From NCBI GenBank assembly GCA_949316235.1, contig OX438744.1:35150778-35214777 (forward strand): a stretch of DNA of 64,000 nt. The letters are read 5' to 3'. Each line of letters starts with the position of its first letter. Within the stretch, counting starts at the first letter, position 1. The notes beneath the pieces were generated by a model. That model ran no database searches. It was not told the origin of the DNA and was given only the letters and a program-made list of their open reading frames with translations. This DNA comes from Oegoconia quadripuncta (lineage: Eukaryota > Arthropoda > Insecta > Lepidoptera > Autostichidae). This document shows positions 1-10,699 of the stretch, in pieces. The position numbers and the translations under genes are program-made.

Positions 1-490
1 GGATCGAGGCATGAATGCATTACAACTGAGAACCATTCTAGTCGAGTATTGGTCACTTCCAAGTAATATTGTAAATGCGAAAGTTCGTATGTTTTTGTTC
101 AATCACAGCGAAATTTATGAACGGATTTAATTGAAAAGTACACAATTAGAAAAATGTCATCCAAACTTCGCTGTTTATAATATTTGATAAGACTAGTTCG
201 AAGTTTGATGGTATAATTTGTCAAATCGCTCCAAGAAGACAGACATGGTTGGACATGTAGATAAGCATGGATTAGAGCAGATAAAGATATAGAACAGAAT
301 GTGAGTGGGGATTTTGGGGAAGCAAGAGTGATTGAAAGTGGGTGGCTAATCATAGACGAGTGAAAAAAAGGCCTATGTAGAAATACCTTTTTTTTATATA
401 TATATATATACCTATACATAGGTTTTTTCGTTCTCTCATTTTAGTCGAGCAACGCGTCGTGGTACAAGTGTGGCTACACAGTAGGCAGAC
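1..490. other. non-coding AT-rich stretch
   Basis: No gene is recognised. Positions 61-135 (ATGCGAAAGTTCGTATG and ATGAACGGATTTAA) resemble the end of the dispersed Repeat-G seen most fully at 59828-60052. A short (TA)n microsatellite lies at 396-410. The open frames here are short, lack domains and are AT-driven. Confidence 0.5.
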
Positions 491-745
491 AATAACCATA
501 GCTGAATTCTATCAGCAAATTTTCGATTACGAATACAAAGTAAACCACAGACATGGAAGTCCAACAATTTTCAGCTGAATTCGGCTATGGTTCCTAGTGG
601 AAAGTTGTTCATAATCAGGAGTGGAGTCACCAGCCGAAAATTGTTGGACATCAATACTAAAGGTGGTTTCAGAATGGTGTATGGGTAATCGAAATTTTTT
701 TGTTCGAATTCGACTATGGTTCCTTGGGGAAGTGAGTGGCGACAC
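491..745. repeat. MITE-like nested inverted repeat, copy 1
   Basis: The outer arms, about 45 bp each, are at 495-539 (starting ACCATAGCTGAATTC) and 679-723 (ending GAATTCGACTATGGT) and are imperfect reverse complements. A second inverted pair lies inside: GTCCAACAATTTTC near 558 and GAAAATTGTTGGAC near 638. A relative sits at 13732-13890, which supports a mobile or dispersed origin. No transposase is encoded, so a non-autonomous DNA element is the best guess. Confidence 0.6.
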
Positions 746-968
746 CAGTCAATGCACCCTATATCTGTAACACAGTGGCAATTTGTTACACACACATCGG
801 GAGGACGATACATAAACACTTTAAGCATCTGATTATCTGGCAACATTCAGCAATTACACGAACAATAAATGTCGCAACTGACACAGACATAAGTTGTGTA
901 ACTATCCTGGCACATCATGACGCGGTAGATTCGTATTTGCCCGGCACTATTTTGACAGACCTGCCTTT

Positions 969-1177
969 CTAACGTAAAAATTTTGCGTTCGATCACTAGG
1001 TATCACGTATACGCCCTAGTATTAAGACTAAGGGGATAAACGTCTATTGGCTACATATATCGAGTTACCATAATTTACTTCTAGGGCCCTTATGCGGTAT
1101 TCCAAATTTAGCGATCGAACGCAAACGAGCTAAACGGCAAATTATTAGCGACTGAACGCAAATTTTTTTACGTATAA
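969..1177. repeat. MITE-like inverted repeat, about 210 bp
   Basis: The left arm at 970-996 (AACGTAAAAATTTTGCGTTC) is matched in reverse by GAACGCAAATTTTTTTACGT near 1154-1173. A further GATCGAACGCAAACGAG internal copy lies near 1112. There is no coding capacity. The arms suggest a short non-autonomous DNA transposon, but no second copy was seen in the window. Confidence 0.5.
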
Positions 1178-1914
1178 CGGCTGCTTTGGTGATTACGCAG
1201 CTGAAACCTTAAAAGTGAACGATAATTGTCGATCGATACCTTTATACCTATCTACGCCATATACGACTGTATTAAATGGTAAACAGATAGCATCATTATA
1301 GCACTCTCAAATATCTCAATTCATCACTCCACTTCACTGCATATTCACTTGTTTATCAAGAGCGATTCGCGCGCAGATTGTTCACCCAATTTTATTACGT
1401 CGATATTCTTTTTATCTATGTGTATGTCCTGTCGATCTCAATGACATCTATGAGGGTGTAAGTGGCTGTGTTCACCCAGAACCCCAGAACCAGAATGTAT
1501 AAGGATTCTGTTTGCCTTTTGTGTATAAAGACGGTTTCAAACGCAAACCGTTTCTGAGAAGTTGAATTTGTAGTTAAAACCAGAAATGGGTAAGTTCCAC
1601 TTATGGCAAGTGGATATTTGACGTTGGTGGCAGAATTATATTGAGAAATATTCGGTGCATTGCGCATATTCAGTGCATATTTTAGTCAATCCAGTAGAGT
1701 TCTGAAGATTGAACCAATCATAGCAGAACATTTGATCTGCAAATTGTCTTGGTGAAATTTTAGCTTTAATTGTATTTACACTTTTCAATTCTTACTTAGT
1801 CTGAGAGCGTATTGTAGTTTGGAATCACTTTTATGCAGTTCGAATCTCTATGTAAATCAGAATGGTTCCATTTCCATTAAGAGATCTGAAAACATTCGGC
1901 GTATTCCTTGTAAA
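1178..1914. other. no recognised feature
   Basis: AT-rich sequence. The longest open frame is 83 codons on the minus strand (1416-1667) and shows no domain, signal peptide or splice-flanked structure I can defend. Confidence 0.4.
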
Positions 1915-1918
1915 TTAT

Positions 1919-2020
1919 GTTGACTGGAAGAGATCTCTTAAAGAGATAAGTCCATCTTTGTACGTGCCCTATGGTTTGTATTCTGTTATGTTATGTAATG
2001 TTTTGGTGGAATAAAGAATA
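1919..2020 (+). repeat. CR1/Jockey-like LINE 3' tail
   Basis: CTGGAAGAGATCTCTTAAAG, then a GATAAG segment and a terminal GGAATAAAGAATA, match the 3' tails at 32645-32745, 48345-48440 and 63845-63950. The AATAAA at 2010-2015 is presumably the element's own polyadenylation signal. Only the 3' end survives. Confidence 0.55.
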
Positions 2021-2035
2021 TAATTAAATTAATGT

Positions 2036-2589
2036 TTATATCTTATTTATCCTTTGTTTACTTGGGTAATGAACACGCTTCCTTGCAACAATATCTCATT
2101 ATTTTGTCAAGATACCACAAATCAAACTTCTACCTTGTTTGTAAATTTTTTGTAAGTACATAGCTAAAATCATAACCATATTAAAAATAGGCGTGCAAAT
2201 TGCAACAGATCTTTCATTGTTTGAAATCTCTTGTATTCATTGGGTTCATGTACTTGTACGAACTTGACGGGCGAACAAAGAATGGAATATGCACGACTAG
2301 ATCTACTATGAAATAGCCTAGAATCTAAACATGTACCTAGCGACAATGACGACAAAAACAGCGTTAAGAATAAACACACGTTCAAGATAGGAAATGTCCC
2401 TGAAGATGCGTATCTAGAAAAGGTTTTAATACCAGACGCGAATGCGGCAAAAATTATCATTTTAGGATGATTTGTGGAGTGGCAAAGATAATTAAAATTA
2501 GTTTATTTTATACTTGTAATTCAATATGAGTACTAAGATCTTTATAAGATTTATCTATTACTATACTTCTTTCTCTATAAGATGTATCT
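2036..2589. other. no recognised feature
   Basis: AT-rich sequence with short open frames only; the 96-codon minus frame at 2170-2460 has no recognisable domain. Confidence 0.4.
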
Positions 2590-2991
2590 GTGATTACTGC
2601 ATACATACATACATAAAGTCACTGTTTCCCGTGGGGGTAGGCAGATCACTTGCTACGATCCTGATACACCTATTTTGCTTCATTCACTCTCATGAGGTTT
2701 GTTCATATCTTCATGCTCGTCGATTTAGGGTACTCTTGACTCGATCTTTCTTTAAGACGTGCTCGCTTTGATAATGGTACTACGTTCGCCGTGGTCTTCC
2801 CCTACCAACACTACCATCCACATCATTCATCCTCTCCACATGTCCAAAGCATGTCAGCATACCTTTTTCTTTGTCACTACGTCTTCTTTCACACTGCTTA
2901 ACTCCCCTAATGACACTATTCCTGATTCTATCTGTCAAAGTCACCCCACTCATACTTCTCAATGATCTAATTTCCACTTTACTAAATAATG
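2590..2991 (-). pseudogene. non-LTR retrotransposon RT C-terminus, degraded
   Basis: Read on the minus strand, the frame starting near 2991 contains the motif series LRSMSGVTLTDRIRN, then CFGHVERMND and GRGRPRR. This is the C-terminal region typical of insect LINE endonuclease/reverse transcriptase polyproteins, downstream of the RT palm. Below about 2770 the frame decays and runs into a (TATG)n-type tail at 2598-2615. The same 3' end recurs on the plus strand at 51925-52092. It is a 5'-truncated dead copy abutting SINE-F. Confidence 0.7.
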
Positions 2992-3304
2992 GATCATCAT
3001 CAGCCCGTAAACATCCCACCGCAAGGATATAGGCCTTCCCTCGTATATGAGGGAGTATGGGCCATAGTCCACCACGCAGGCCCAATGCGGGTTGGGGTCT
3101 TCACATGCCATGGAATTTTTATTTCTCAGGCATGCAGGTTTCCTTACGTTGTTTTCCTTCACCGTTTAAGAGTAGTCGGATAAATGCACATATCTAATTA
3201 AATTAAATTTTTAAAACTAATTGGTAAATGGCCTGCCTGGGAATTAAACCCGAACCTCTCAAATTGTGAGACCGCGTCTTAACCACTGAGCCATCGACTT
3301 TGCC
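2992..3304 (-). mobile_element. SINE-F, near full length
   Basis: On the minus strand the head has an A-box-like GGCTCAGTGGTTAAGAC and a B-box-like GGTTCGGGTTTAATTCC, both of tRNA type. The body (CATGCCTGAGAAATAAAAAT..., CCAACCCGCATTGGG) matches 48838-49105. It ends in a GATGATCC tail at 2992. The copy joins the LINE fragment to its left directly. Confidence 0.7.
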
Positions 3305-3402
3305 AAAATAATGAATATGTTCAGCAAATCCAGGTTATATGACTATAAAATCATTAATAAATACAATGATAATTATATTGCAATAATAAACATTTAAAAA
3401 TA

Positions 3403-3707
3403 TTTTTTTTTATGCACAGCGGGTTAGCACATGACCTCAATCACACCTGATGTTAAGTGAAGATCAGGCCGAAGGTGGAAGCGTACTGACCCCGAAACTC
3501 CATCTTATTTGGGGAACTGGCTATCTTATCTGGCACCCGGAACACAAGAATGCTATTAACATTGCTGTTTGGCGGCAGATTTCGATAAGATGGTGGTAGC
3601 TAGCCAGGCGGACATTTAAAATGCCCGACCACGAACCCTGGGGATCGAACCCGCGACCTCCGAATCGTAAATCCAATGTTGTTTACATTGAGCCACGGAG
3701 GCGGTTA
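3403..3707 (-). mobile_element. SINE-A, full length
   Basis: Reverse orientation: the poly-A end is the T-run at 3403-3412 followed by ATGCACAGCGGGTTAG, and the tRNA-like head is at 3600-3707 (B box complement GGGGATCGAACCC, then GAGCCACGGAGGCGG). A pol III promoter in the head and an A-rich tail make this a tRNA-derived SINE. It is the clearest full-length SINE-A on this strand. Confidence 0.8.
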
Positions 3708-3871
3708 CTAACAACAGTTAATGGCAGCGTCCAGCCCATCGGGGTGTGGTATAAGTCCCAAAGACGCTGGAACCGTTACCTCGCTGAACAGTGAGGCTTA
3801 TGAATCACACGAATTTGACCAGTAAAGTCCACAGGGTGAAAATAAGGACCATCGTGTCGGACAACGACAGG
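3708..3871. other. unrecognised spacer between two SINE-A copies
   Basis: A relatively GC-rich 160-bp stretch (GGCAGCGTCCAGCCCATC...). It has no open frame of note. It could be a retropseudogene or another repeat; I do not recognise it. Confidence 0.3.
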
Positions 3872-4175
3872 AGGTGCCGTGGGTCATGTAAATAACATAG
3901 GGTTTACGAATCGGAGGTCGCGGGTTTGATCCTGGTTGTAGTACTCGGTTTGGTTCGTGGTAGGACATTTTAAATGTACTCCTGGCTAGCTACCATGATC
4001 TGTATGCCGCCAAACTGCAATGCATAGTTGTGTCTCGATTGTCAGAGATAAGACTAACCAGTTTCCCAAATAACATGATTGGGTTTCCGGGTCAGTACGC
4101 CTTTTTGGCCTCATCTTCACTTAACATCAGATGTGATTGAGGTAAACTGCTTAACCGTTGTGCATATAAAAAAAT
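3872..4175 (+). mobile_element. SINE-A, diverged
   Basis: The head near 3876 (CCGTGGGTCATGTAAA) and B-box-like GGGTTTGATCC are followed by the family body (GGCTAGCTACCATGATC, GTCAGAGATAAGACTA, GGGTTTCCGGGTCAG) and the tail TTGTGCATATAAAAAAA. It is more diverged than the opposite-strand copy at 3403. Confidence 0.75.
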
Positions 4176-5159
4176 ATGAGAGTATCTCACATCATCAGTT
4201 GAATTCAAGATCCTACCGATGAGAGCGAGCGTAACGTAAAATTGTACTTGTGCGTACCTATATCCAGATTATCACAATCTGAGTCCAAGTGGCCTGCACC
4301 CAGCGATTTGCAGACAAAGGTTGTGGGTGCGGAGCCTATTATAAATGCGCGTGCCGGTGTGTGATCTCCAGTCTAAAAATATAATGCACCAACCCCTATC
4401 GAGCTATGCGCCTTGTGTATTTAAACAAATGAGGCCTCGTCATGATACAATTAAGAATTGATCGAAGCGCACGGGACTGCCCAGGTCAAGTTCTCAAAAA
4501 AAAATTATTACGTAGGTATACGAGGAACCGCAAAGAAATCTCCGCCTTTCGTCTTGTTTTTGAGTTGTTATAGTTTTTACCTATACTTATTACATTAACT
4601 ATACCTATTTATACCTATTACAACCGAAGTCGTGTTTTTTAAATTTCTTTTTTTAAGCTTTAAGGATATTACTGCGAGATTTGTGTGATTCTGTGTAAAA
4701 TTTAACATCGATATCCTCTTCTCAAATAGAGTAGGCATCTATCGAAGCCCACGGCAGTGCGTAAGTCAAGTTATCAAAAAAAAAACGGCCGTTCGTACGC
4801 CATGCACTATTTACACGAACCATTTCGAGCCGCTTTTGCGACCCCTCCAGCTAAGTAACTATTTGACTTACATTTTTAGTAGGTATACATATGTTGTAGA
4901 CGTGTCTCGCTCATCAATCACACGGCACGCACATTATGTACCTATATATGGGTAGGCCATTTAAATACACTACCCGCTCCACAGGTGGAATGACAAGGTA
5001 CTATAAATTGAAAGGGACCCAGACAATGTATCTATCGTCGCTACGTCAGTCAGTATTGACTTGTCGTTAACAGAGATCCTTTTGTTTGATATAGGTATTA
5101 CAAGTGACCGAGAAAGTCTGAACCAACACAAGCATAATATTATGACTTGTATTATATTT
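4176..5159. other. unrecognised stretch with a direct repeat
   Basis: No gene is recognised. Two similar 45-bp segments ending in A-runs lie at 4461-4504 (ATCGAAGCGCACGGGACTG) and 4741-4785 (ATCGAAGCCCACGGCAGTG), same orientation. They may be 3' ends of an unknown retroelement. Confidence 0.4.
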
Positions 5160-5330
5160 ACTGATTACTAACTTTCCGCCCGCGGCTTCGCCTACGTGGA
5201 ATAACTTTATCGTGGAATGTTTAATTTGTTTATCCACTGGAAACTACTCACTTTATCGGTATAAAAAATATCCGATATGTTATATCAAACAAACATCCAA
5301 ACTTTCGGATTTATAATACGAGAGCGACAC
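5160..5330. repeat. Repeat-G fragment
   Basis: TTCCGCCCGCGGCTTCGCC at 5174-5192 is the hallmark end of a dispersed sequence that recurs at 6944, 35818, 57862 and 58086. It adjoins the mariner left terminus. Confidence 0.5.
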
Positions 5331-5493
5331 TGAAAGTTCTTAGAACTGGCCACTTTTAAACGATATAATAAAAAAATATGCTCAAATTTTGAAAATGGAA
5401 CTCTTTGCCAATATTACTGTGTATGTATTTCATTCATTTGTCATTTGGTTTACGATTTGGGGGCAAATTGAAAATTGTCTGTGTCAGGTCAGC

Positions 5494-6573
5494 ATGAATT
5501 AAACGCGAGAACATTTTCGTGCAATGATTTTTTATGACTTCCGATGTCATTTAAGTTAATAAGAAAGTAATGATAGACTTCGATTGGCTTTCACGATGAA
5601 GACCGTTCTCGTGCCACTGTTTACAACTGGTTTAATGAGTTTAAACGTGGTCGCACTAATCTCACCGATGATCTGCGTGAGGGACGACCTTCTACGGCAA
5701 CGACCGAAAATAACATGAGTGTTGTGCGGCTATGATAGAGAGTGACAAAAGAGTGACCTATCAGCAGATTCGGACAAGCTTAGGCATCGGTATGAGTCAA
5801 GTGCACAAAATCCTCCATGAACATTTAGCGGTCAGGAAGCTTTGTGCCCGGACAGAGGCCCAAAAACTCCGTCGTGGTGATTGGTGGAATGGTTTAAAGA
5901 TTTAACGGAGGTGACTCAAATGCTGCGTGTTCGACATAGGTATACTTACGGGTGACGAAAGCTGGATTTACTGTTATGATCCTGAAACTAAAAGACAGTC
6001 TGCTGAGTGGGTGTTTCCTTCCGAGGAATTGCCAACTAAAGTGAAGAGAGGTCGACGCGTGGGAAAAATGCTGGCGTCGTTCTTCGGAAGGACAGGTCAT
6101 TACGCAACAATTGTTTTAGAGGATCGAAAAACGGTTACTGCATAGTGGTACACTGTTTGTCACTTGTCTTGGAAAAAGTTCGGGAGTAACGACCTCGCAG
6201 TAGGATCCTCCTTTTTTTTATGCACAACGGGTTAACACTTGACCTCAATCACACCTGATGTTAAGTGAAGATGCGGCCTTCACCACGACAACGCCTCGTC
6301 GCACACCGCCAAGCAAACCATCGACTATTTGGCGACGTCAGACATGGAATTATTTACCCGCCATATAGCCCCGCCCTCGCACCTTGCGATTTTTATTTAT
6401 TCCCGAAAATAAAAGAAAAACTTCGAGGAAAACGTTTTATGGACGCCGAGGAAGCAGTGGCTGCGTTTCAAAAAGCCGTCGGAAAGACCCCTAAGGACGA
6501 GTGCTTTTCCCATTAGTTCCATCGGATGCAGCGATGTATGAATGTGAATGGACGCTATTTTGAAAAGATATAA
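5494..6573 (+). pseudogene. mariner transposase pseudogene
   Basis: The reading begins at ATG 5494 and already meets a stop at the third codon. Recognisable pieces, in order, are REHFRAMIFYDF, YNWFNEFKRGR with DDLREGRPSTA, VHKILHEHLAVRKLC, GDESWIYCYDPETKRQSAEW, FFGRTGHYATIVLEDRKTV, HHDNASSHTA and LAPCDFYLFPKIKEKLRGK. The catalytic aspartates of a mariner D,D(34)D triad lie at 5954 (GDES), 6287 (HHDN) and 6388 (PCDF). Several stops (for example 5560s and 5730s) and frameshifts break it, including one between the second and third Asp. A SINE-A tail interrupts it at 6211-6277, just before HHDN. The copy cannot make an enzyme. Confidence 0.85.
6211..6277 (-). mobile_element. SINE-A 3' fragment inserted in mariner
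   Basis: TTTTTTTTATGCACAACGGG then GACCTCAATCACACCTGATG is the reverse complement of the SINE-A tail. The mariner protein reading is interrupted on one side (PRSRIL) and resumes on the other (HHDNA), with CTT at both edges as a possible short target duplication. The insertion is only about 67 bp, so it is 5'-truncated. Confidence 0.75.
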
Positions 6574-6626
6574 GTAATAAAACTAATAACTTGCTAGTTT
6601 GTTTAGTTTTTCATATTCTAAGAACG

Positions 6627-6940
6627 TGTGTCACAACGTGATCGAATCAGGAATGAAGAAATCCGTAGGCGAAGTAATGCCACTGACATAGCGGATTAGC
6701 AAGTCGAAGTAGCAGTGGGCAGGGCACATGAGAACTGCTGGCCGGTAGGGCATTAAAGTTCTCGAGTGGAGACCACGCGCCGGCAAGCGCAGCGTAGAAC
6801 GTCCATTCACAAGGTGGACAAACGACCTGATAATTGTCGCGGGAAATCGCTGGATGCAGGCCGCGTCCAGCCGTTCACTCTGTAATTCTATGGGGGACAC
6901 CTATGTTCAACAGTGACGTCCTGTGGCTGATATGATGATG
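6627..6940 (+). pseudogene. non-LTR retrotransposon RT C-terminus (LINE-E)
   Basis: Directly after the mariner end the frame reads SQRDRIRNEEIRRR, then after a frameshift QWAGHM, VLEWRPRAGKRSVERP and FTRWTNDLI, ending with YVQQ and a GATATGATGATGAT tail. The DRIRN-EEIR, WAGH and RTGKRS...RPxTRW series is the C-terminus of a common lepidopteran LINE polyprotein. At least three in-frame stops and one shift show it is dead. Related fragments lie at 15689, 36482 and 61160, all on the minus strand. Confidence 0.75.
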
Positions 6941-7110
6941 ATTTACCGCCCGCGGCCTCGCCCGTGTGGAAGTACTTTGTCGCCAACTTTTCACGATGAA
7001 AAGTAGAGTATGTTCTTCTCCATTTTTGGCAAATTTGAATACGATCAGTTCCCAGGTTTAGTCGTGAAAGTTAATGAACAGGCAGACAGAAGTACTTTTG
7101 AATTTAGTGC
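6941..7110. repeat. Repeat-G fragment
   Basis: CCGCCCGCGGCCTCGCCCG then GATGAAAAGTAGAGTATG and AAATTTGAATACGATCAG are parts of Repeat-G. A similar order occurs at 35818-35940 and 42220-42345. Confidence 0.5.
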
Positions 7111-7970
7111 CATGTTTGGAGGGTGCCAAAACTGGCAGTGTTACCAGTCTTACAAGCGCATGCATGCTGGAAGTCACTTGGAGATGGAACGGCGCAATGG
7201 TGTCCATGTTCAGCCATGCGCCAGCTCTTCGAACAAATTCCATTCGGCTGAAGGATTCGGAAGAGCTGACGCGAAAGACGACCATCGCTTGATCTGAATC
7301 ATTTTATTTCCATATTTAGTATAGTAAGTATAACTATTTAGGGTTGACCACACCAGATGTGGTGTAGCGTGGGTCAGATAAATAGGTACTAGTCAGATAT
7401 GGATGGTCCTAGGGCAGATTGCTGCCTATAAATGCCCACATACAACAAACGAAATACGCCATATTGGATAAAAGTAAAGATACTCGTACATGTCAGCAAA
7501 GACATCTATTGAAGTCTTTGCATTTCAACAAACCTATCAAAATCGATCTCTTTAGCAAGCCTTAGGCTGTATTAGCCACTGATAGAATTTCTCGAGAAGA
7601 ATTTTAAACTAATTATACTTACTGTTTTGTAATGAAAAATGTTATTATGAGGAGACTGTGCTATCAGATAAATATGTTTGCTTTCTACGTTTTCTCGTAG
7701 GTACGAGTACGAGTATATCTATATGAAATAAATTACATGTACATATTACTTTTACGTATGAAATAGCCCCGAATTGTACAAATATTTAAAAGATTTTATC
7801 AGTTAAAAATAGTTGCCGATGTGATGTGCTGGGTACTGCGTCAAAAGGATATAGCTGCTGAAGTGTCTATTTAAACTGAAATCCTGCTAAATGGTCAAGT
7901 CGCTGGTCTACCAGGGACGGTTTAAAAACACTGACGGTCAGTGGCCACTAGTCTGACACCAATACCTTTT
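7111..7970. other. no recognised feature
   Basis: Overlapping frames at 7010-7297 on both strands mirror one another and have no domain. The remainder is AT-rich single-copy-looking sequence. Confidence 0.35.
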
Positions 7971-8270
7971 TCTTTTTTCTTTTTGACGCTGGGAAATGCG
8001 TTCCGCATGCTACGCAGCTCCTCGGGGGGAAGCTACGCAGTTATGTGGGACTCCCGGGCGATTGTTCGGTATACCCACTAAAACCCAGCGATGAACCCTC
8101 TGCGTCTATGAAGGGCCGTGCAGGCTCGCTGACGAATACCACTGCCACCATGACACCAATACCTACACCAACCCGCATTGTCCTCGCCTTATGGGCCATA
8201 CCCTCTCGTAATGAGGGGAAGCTGTGCCCCAACAGTGGGGCTGGGGACATGTAAGCTGATGATGAAACCG
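7971..8270 (+). repeat. dispersed retroelement 3' region
   Basis: A GC-richer block with CACCAACCCGCATTGTCC, GTAATGAGGGGAAGC, GTGCCCCAACAGTGGGGC and a GTAAGCTGATGATGA end resembles the 3' regions of lepidopteran LINEs and SINEs (compare SINE-F). Apparent open frames on both strands come from its base composition. Confidence 0.5.
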
Positions 8271-9904
8271 AAATCCCCAAAAATTACACATCATAATACG
8301 GCATTGCAAAAAATATGTCAATCATACAGGATGTCTTGGAGACAATCACTGTTTCTGAAATTCCGAAACATACCTAACTAAAAATTTTTCCTGGACGCGA
8401 ATAATTATTTCACAATTCCCGACTTTTTCTTTCCTTTCTATTCTTACATCTGGAGATATGCTAGAATTACCTACCTTCGAATTTTGATGATCAGTGAGGG
8501 ATTGGTGGCAGTCAGTCAGCGACGAAATAACGACATTTTGAGGGATTGATAGTTCTTGAACTAAGTCAAAAAATTGTAGTTTAGAACACGATGAGTACCT
8601 TATAGTAAGTAGATGACAAAGCATTTATTTCTTTCTCCAGTCACAAGGTACAAACATATAAGTACTGTCTATAAATTAAATTTCAGACTATTCCTACAGC
8701 CTGTAACAAAGATATAGGCTGCTCGAAAATGCGCTAAATTCCTTCGTAATATCAGATAGATAACTGAACGACCAGTAAGTTTCCATTCTTTATCACCAGA
8801 GTAAGTAGGTACCTACGTCAAATTTATATTTTTCAGGAGTGGTCCGACTCTGACAGTAAGCCCTATCAAATAAAAAATAATTATCAAAATCGTCAGTCGA
8901 ATTGTGAACCTTCTAATTTATTGTAGTCTGTTAAGATGTAACAGCCTTGCTTTCTTTCTCGACTTGGCGAGAAGCCTATCGGACTCCTGATAAAATAGTA
9001 AAATAATTATTTACAGTAGGTAGGTACCTACTACTTGGAGTATTTTGCAATAATGAAATAAATATTTAGGGAGTACAGCTCAGCTTGGAAGCGAAATTAT
9101 GCATTCAAAAAGGTAGGTCTAGGTACCTATTTGCAAATTGATTTTTTGCACCCCTTTATTCGACAAGAGGAAATGTGTCTCAGATTTGGAGCGTAAAAAA
9201 AATAAAAAATTCACACTTTTTTGCCTCAGTGCCCCCATAACGAGTCCCTCACTCTCATAATATTTTATAATTAAAACGCAAATATCATATAACTTGCTAT
9301 TTTTTACGGAAACATAAATAAAGGAAAGTACCTAATTGTCGGCACCAAATAAAATACTTGCACTCACCGTTATTCCTGGCTTTAGATGTAATGATGGCAT
9401 TTGAACGAAATTCTTACTCCAACCGAACACACTACACGTCACATCGGAAATTAAGGAAAATGTACAATTTCAGACGCGTGCACTTAAACAGGCGCGAAAA
9501 ATCTGTGTCTCCAGAAGCATGCTTCGATTCGATTGTGTTTTGTTTATTGCTATGGTAGGGAAGAGACGACGACAGACAGTCGCTTTTGTATTGAATTTGT
9601 AAAAATTCGTAACAGCGCTATCTGTTGGCGAACCTAAGAACTTTGAACTAGGCGCCTCATGGTCGGTAAACACCTTTTTTATTTCTTTTCTTTTCACTAA
9701 AAGATATTACGGGTTTATAAGTAATCTATAGCTACTACTTCAGTAAATACTTTAAACAAAATACTAGAAAAGAAGTAGTAGTAGTTGTAGTTTAGTGAAC
9801 AAACAGTGCAGCATTTTGCCATCTAGTAGAAAAACTTTGAACTATCTAAAAATTCATTGAATGGGCTGGCTACCTTTTTCTTTTTTGCACCACCCAATCA
9901 GGGC
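8271..9904. other. upstream region with no recognised gene
   Basis: Short frames only (up to 92 codons, no domain). The phrase ACTTTGAACTA occurs at both 9642 and 9835 in similar context (GCTATCTGTTGGCG and GCCATCTAGTAG), probably two remnants of one repeat. This is the likely upstream flank of the CRMP promoter. Confidence 0.35.
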
Positions 9905-10113
9905 GAGGGTTTGTTTTTACGCATGCGCATTGGAGGGGAGATCGTAGTAAATTCAATGAAAAATAATCAGTAGTCGTTTGTTGTCGATAGTGTGTGTAGG
10001 TATATCGTTATTTTATTCGCTAGATCTTTCGCGAAAACTTGAACCGGCCGCCCACACGTGATTTATAAATTAGATTTTTGTGGTGGTGAAATCAGTGTTT
10101 GGATTTAATCAAA
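9905..10113 (+). promoter_or_regulatory. CRMP: putative distal CRMP promoter and 5' UTR
   Basis: It lies directly upstream of the exon-A start codon. TACGCATGCGCATT at 9918-9931 matches the palindromic core bound by NRF1/Erect-wing type factors, and a TCAGTA initiator-like site is at 9967. No TATA box is obvious at a fitting distance. The block 10040-10060 is GC-rich (CCGGCCGCCCACACG) against AT-rich surroundings. The start site is an inference; no transcript data were available. Confidence 0.45.
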
Positions 10114-10155
10114 ATGACCAACGCACCAGTGAAAAAAGTGCCAATACATTTGCAG
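10114..10155 (+). CDS. CRMP: CRMP/dihydropyrimidinase first coding exon A
   Basis: Fourteen codons, starting at an ATG in context AAAATGA and reading M-T-N-A-P-V-K-K-V-P-I-H-L-Q. It ends at a CAG|GTAAGC donor in phase 0. The KKVPIHLQ ending is what I remember at the N-terminus of an insect CRMP isoform, followed there by the same S-x-QNR start of the next exon that is found here at 40913. Intron phase, donor quality and strand all agree with splicing to that exon over a 30.7-kb intron. CRMP and dihydropyrimidinase are paralogous tetrameric amidohydrolase-fold proteins: DHP acts in pyrimidine breakdown, CRMP in cytoskeletal and axon signalling. In Drosophila one gene makes both. The exon is too short for a statistical call, so confidence rests on the motif and phase. 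Confidence 0.8.
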
Positions 10156-10699
10156 GTAAGCATTTAGTCGCACCTGTTGTTATCGGCGATCGAAAATTGC
10201 AGTAAAAAATAATTGAATAACCGCCGTAGTGGGTTTCTTCGAGGTGTCGGGTTTTTTGTGGATTTTTTAAAATAACAGTTTGTATCGTTATCTTGCGTCT
10301 TGCCAAATCCTAGCACAATATTTCAGGGAAGAGTGACCTAAATAAAACTGTTGTAGATTTAGGTTGCCGGACTGTGTCTGCGAAAATAAACGTACCTACA
10401 GTACCTAGCCTATTACTACTCTACCTAGGTACCTACCTACTAGCCTACGTTACGATTTGATTGTCTTCTACGTTTTTTCCAAAAGCTATTATTACCTATT
10501 CTGTGCCAAAAGTGAGAAAGAAAAAAATATGGTCTACGGGGGCTTTACAAACAGTGGTGAACAACATCATAAACCTTAAAATTTACCAAAAGACGACAAT
10601 TACATTCCTCTTTTCATGTTAACACTGCAATTTGGAACACTACCCACCCACCACTTCGATCAAAGTTAGACAAGCAAAAGCAGGTAGGTACCTAGTACT

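Larger units (their letters stand above)
5335..6626 (+). mobile_element. mariner-family DNA transposon, dead copy
   Basis: Short terminal inverted repeats are visible: GTTCTTAGAA at 5336-5345 and TTCTAAGAAC at 6616-6625. The length is about 1.29 kb, or about 1.22 kb without the SINE-A piece inside, which fits mariner. The single gene is a mutated transposase (5494-6573). A TA target duplication could not be confirmed. The right end abuts a LINE fragment at 6627, so the mariner probably landed next to or within that LINE. Confidence 0.8.

Noticed and set aside
4995..5060. TATAAA at about 5001 with TCAGT near 5045 as a promoter
   Set aside because: The spacing (about 45 bp) does not fit a TATA-initiator pair, and no exon follows; the mariner begins at 5335.
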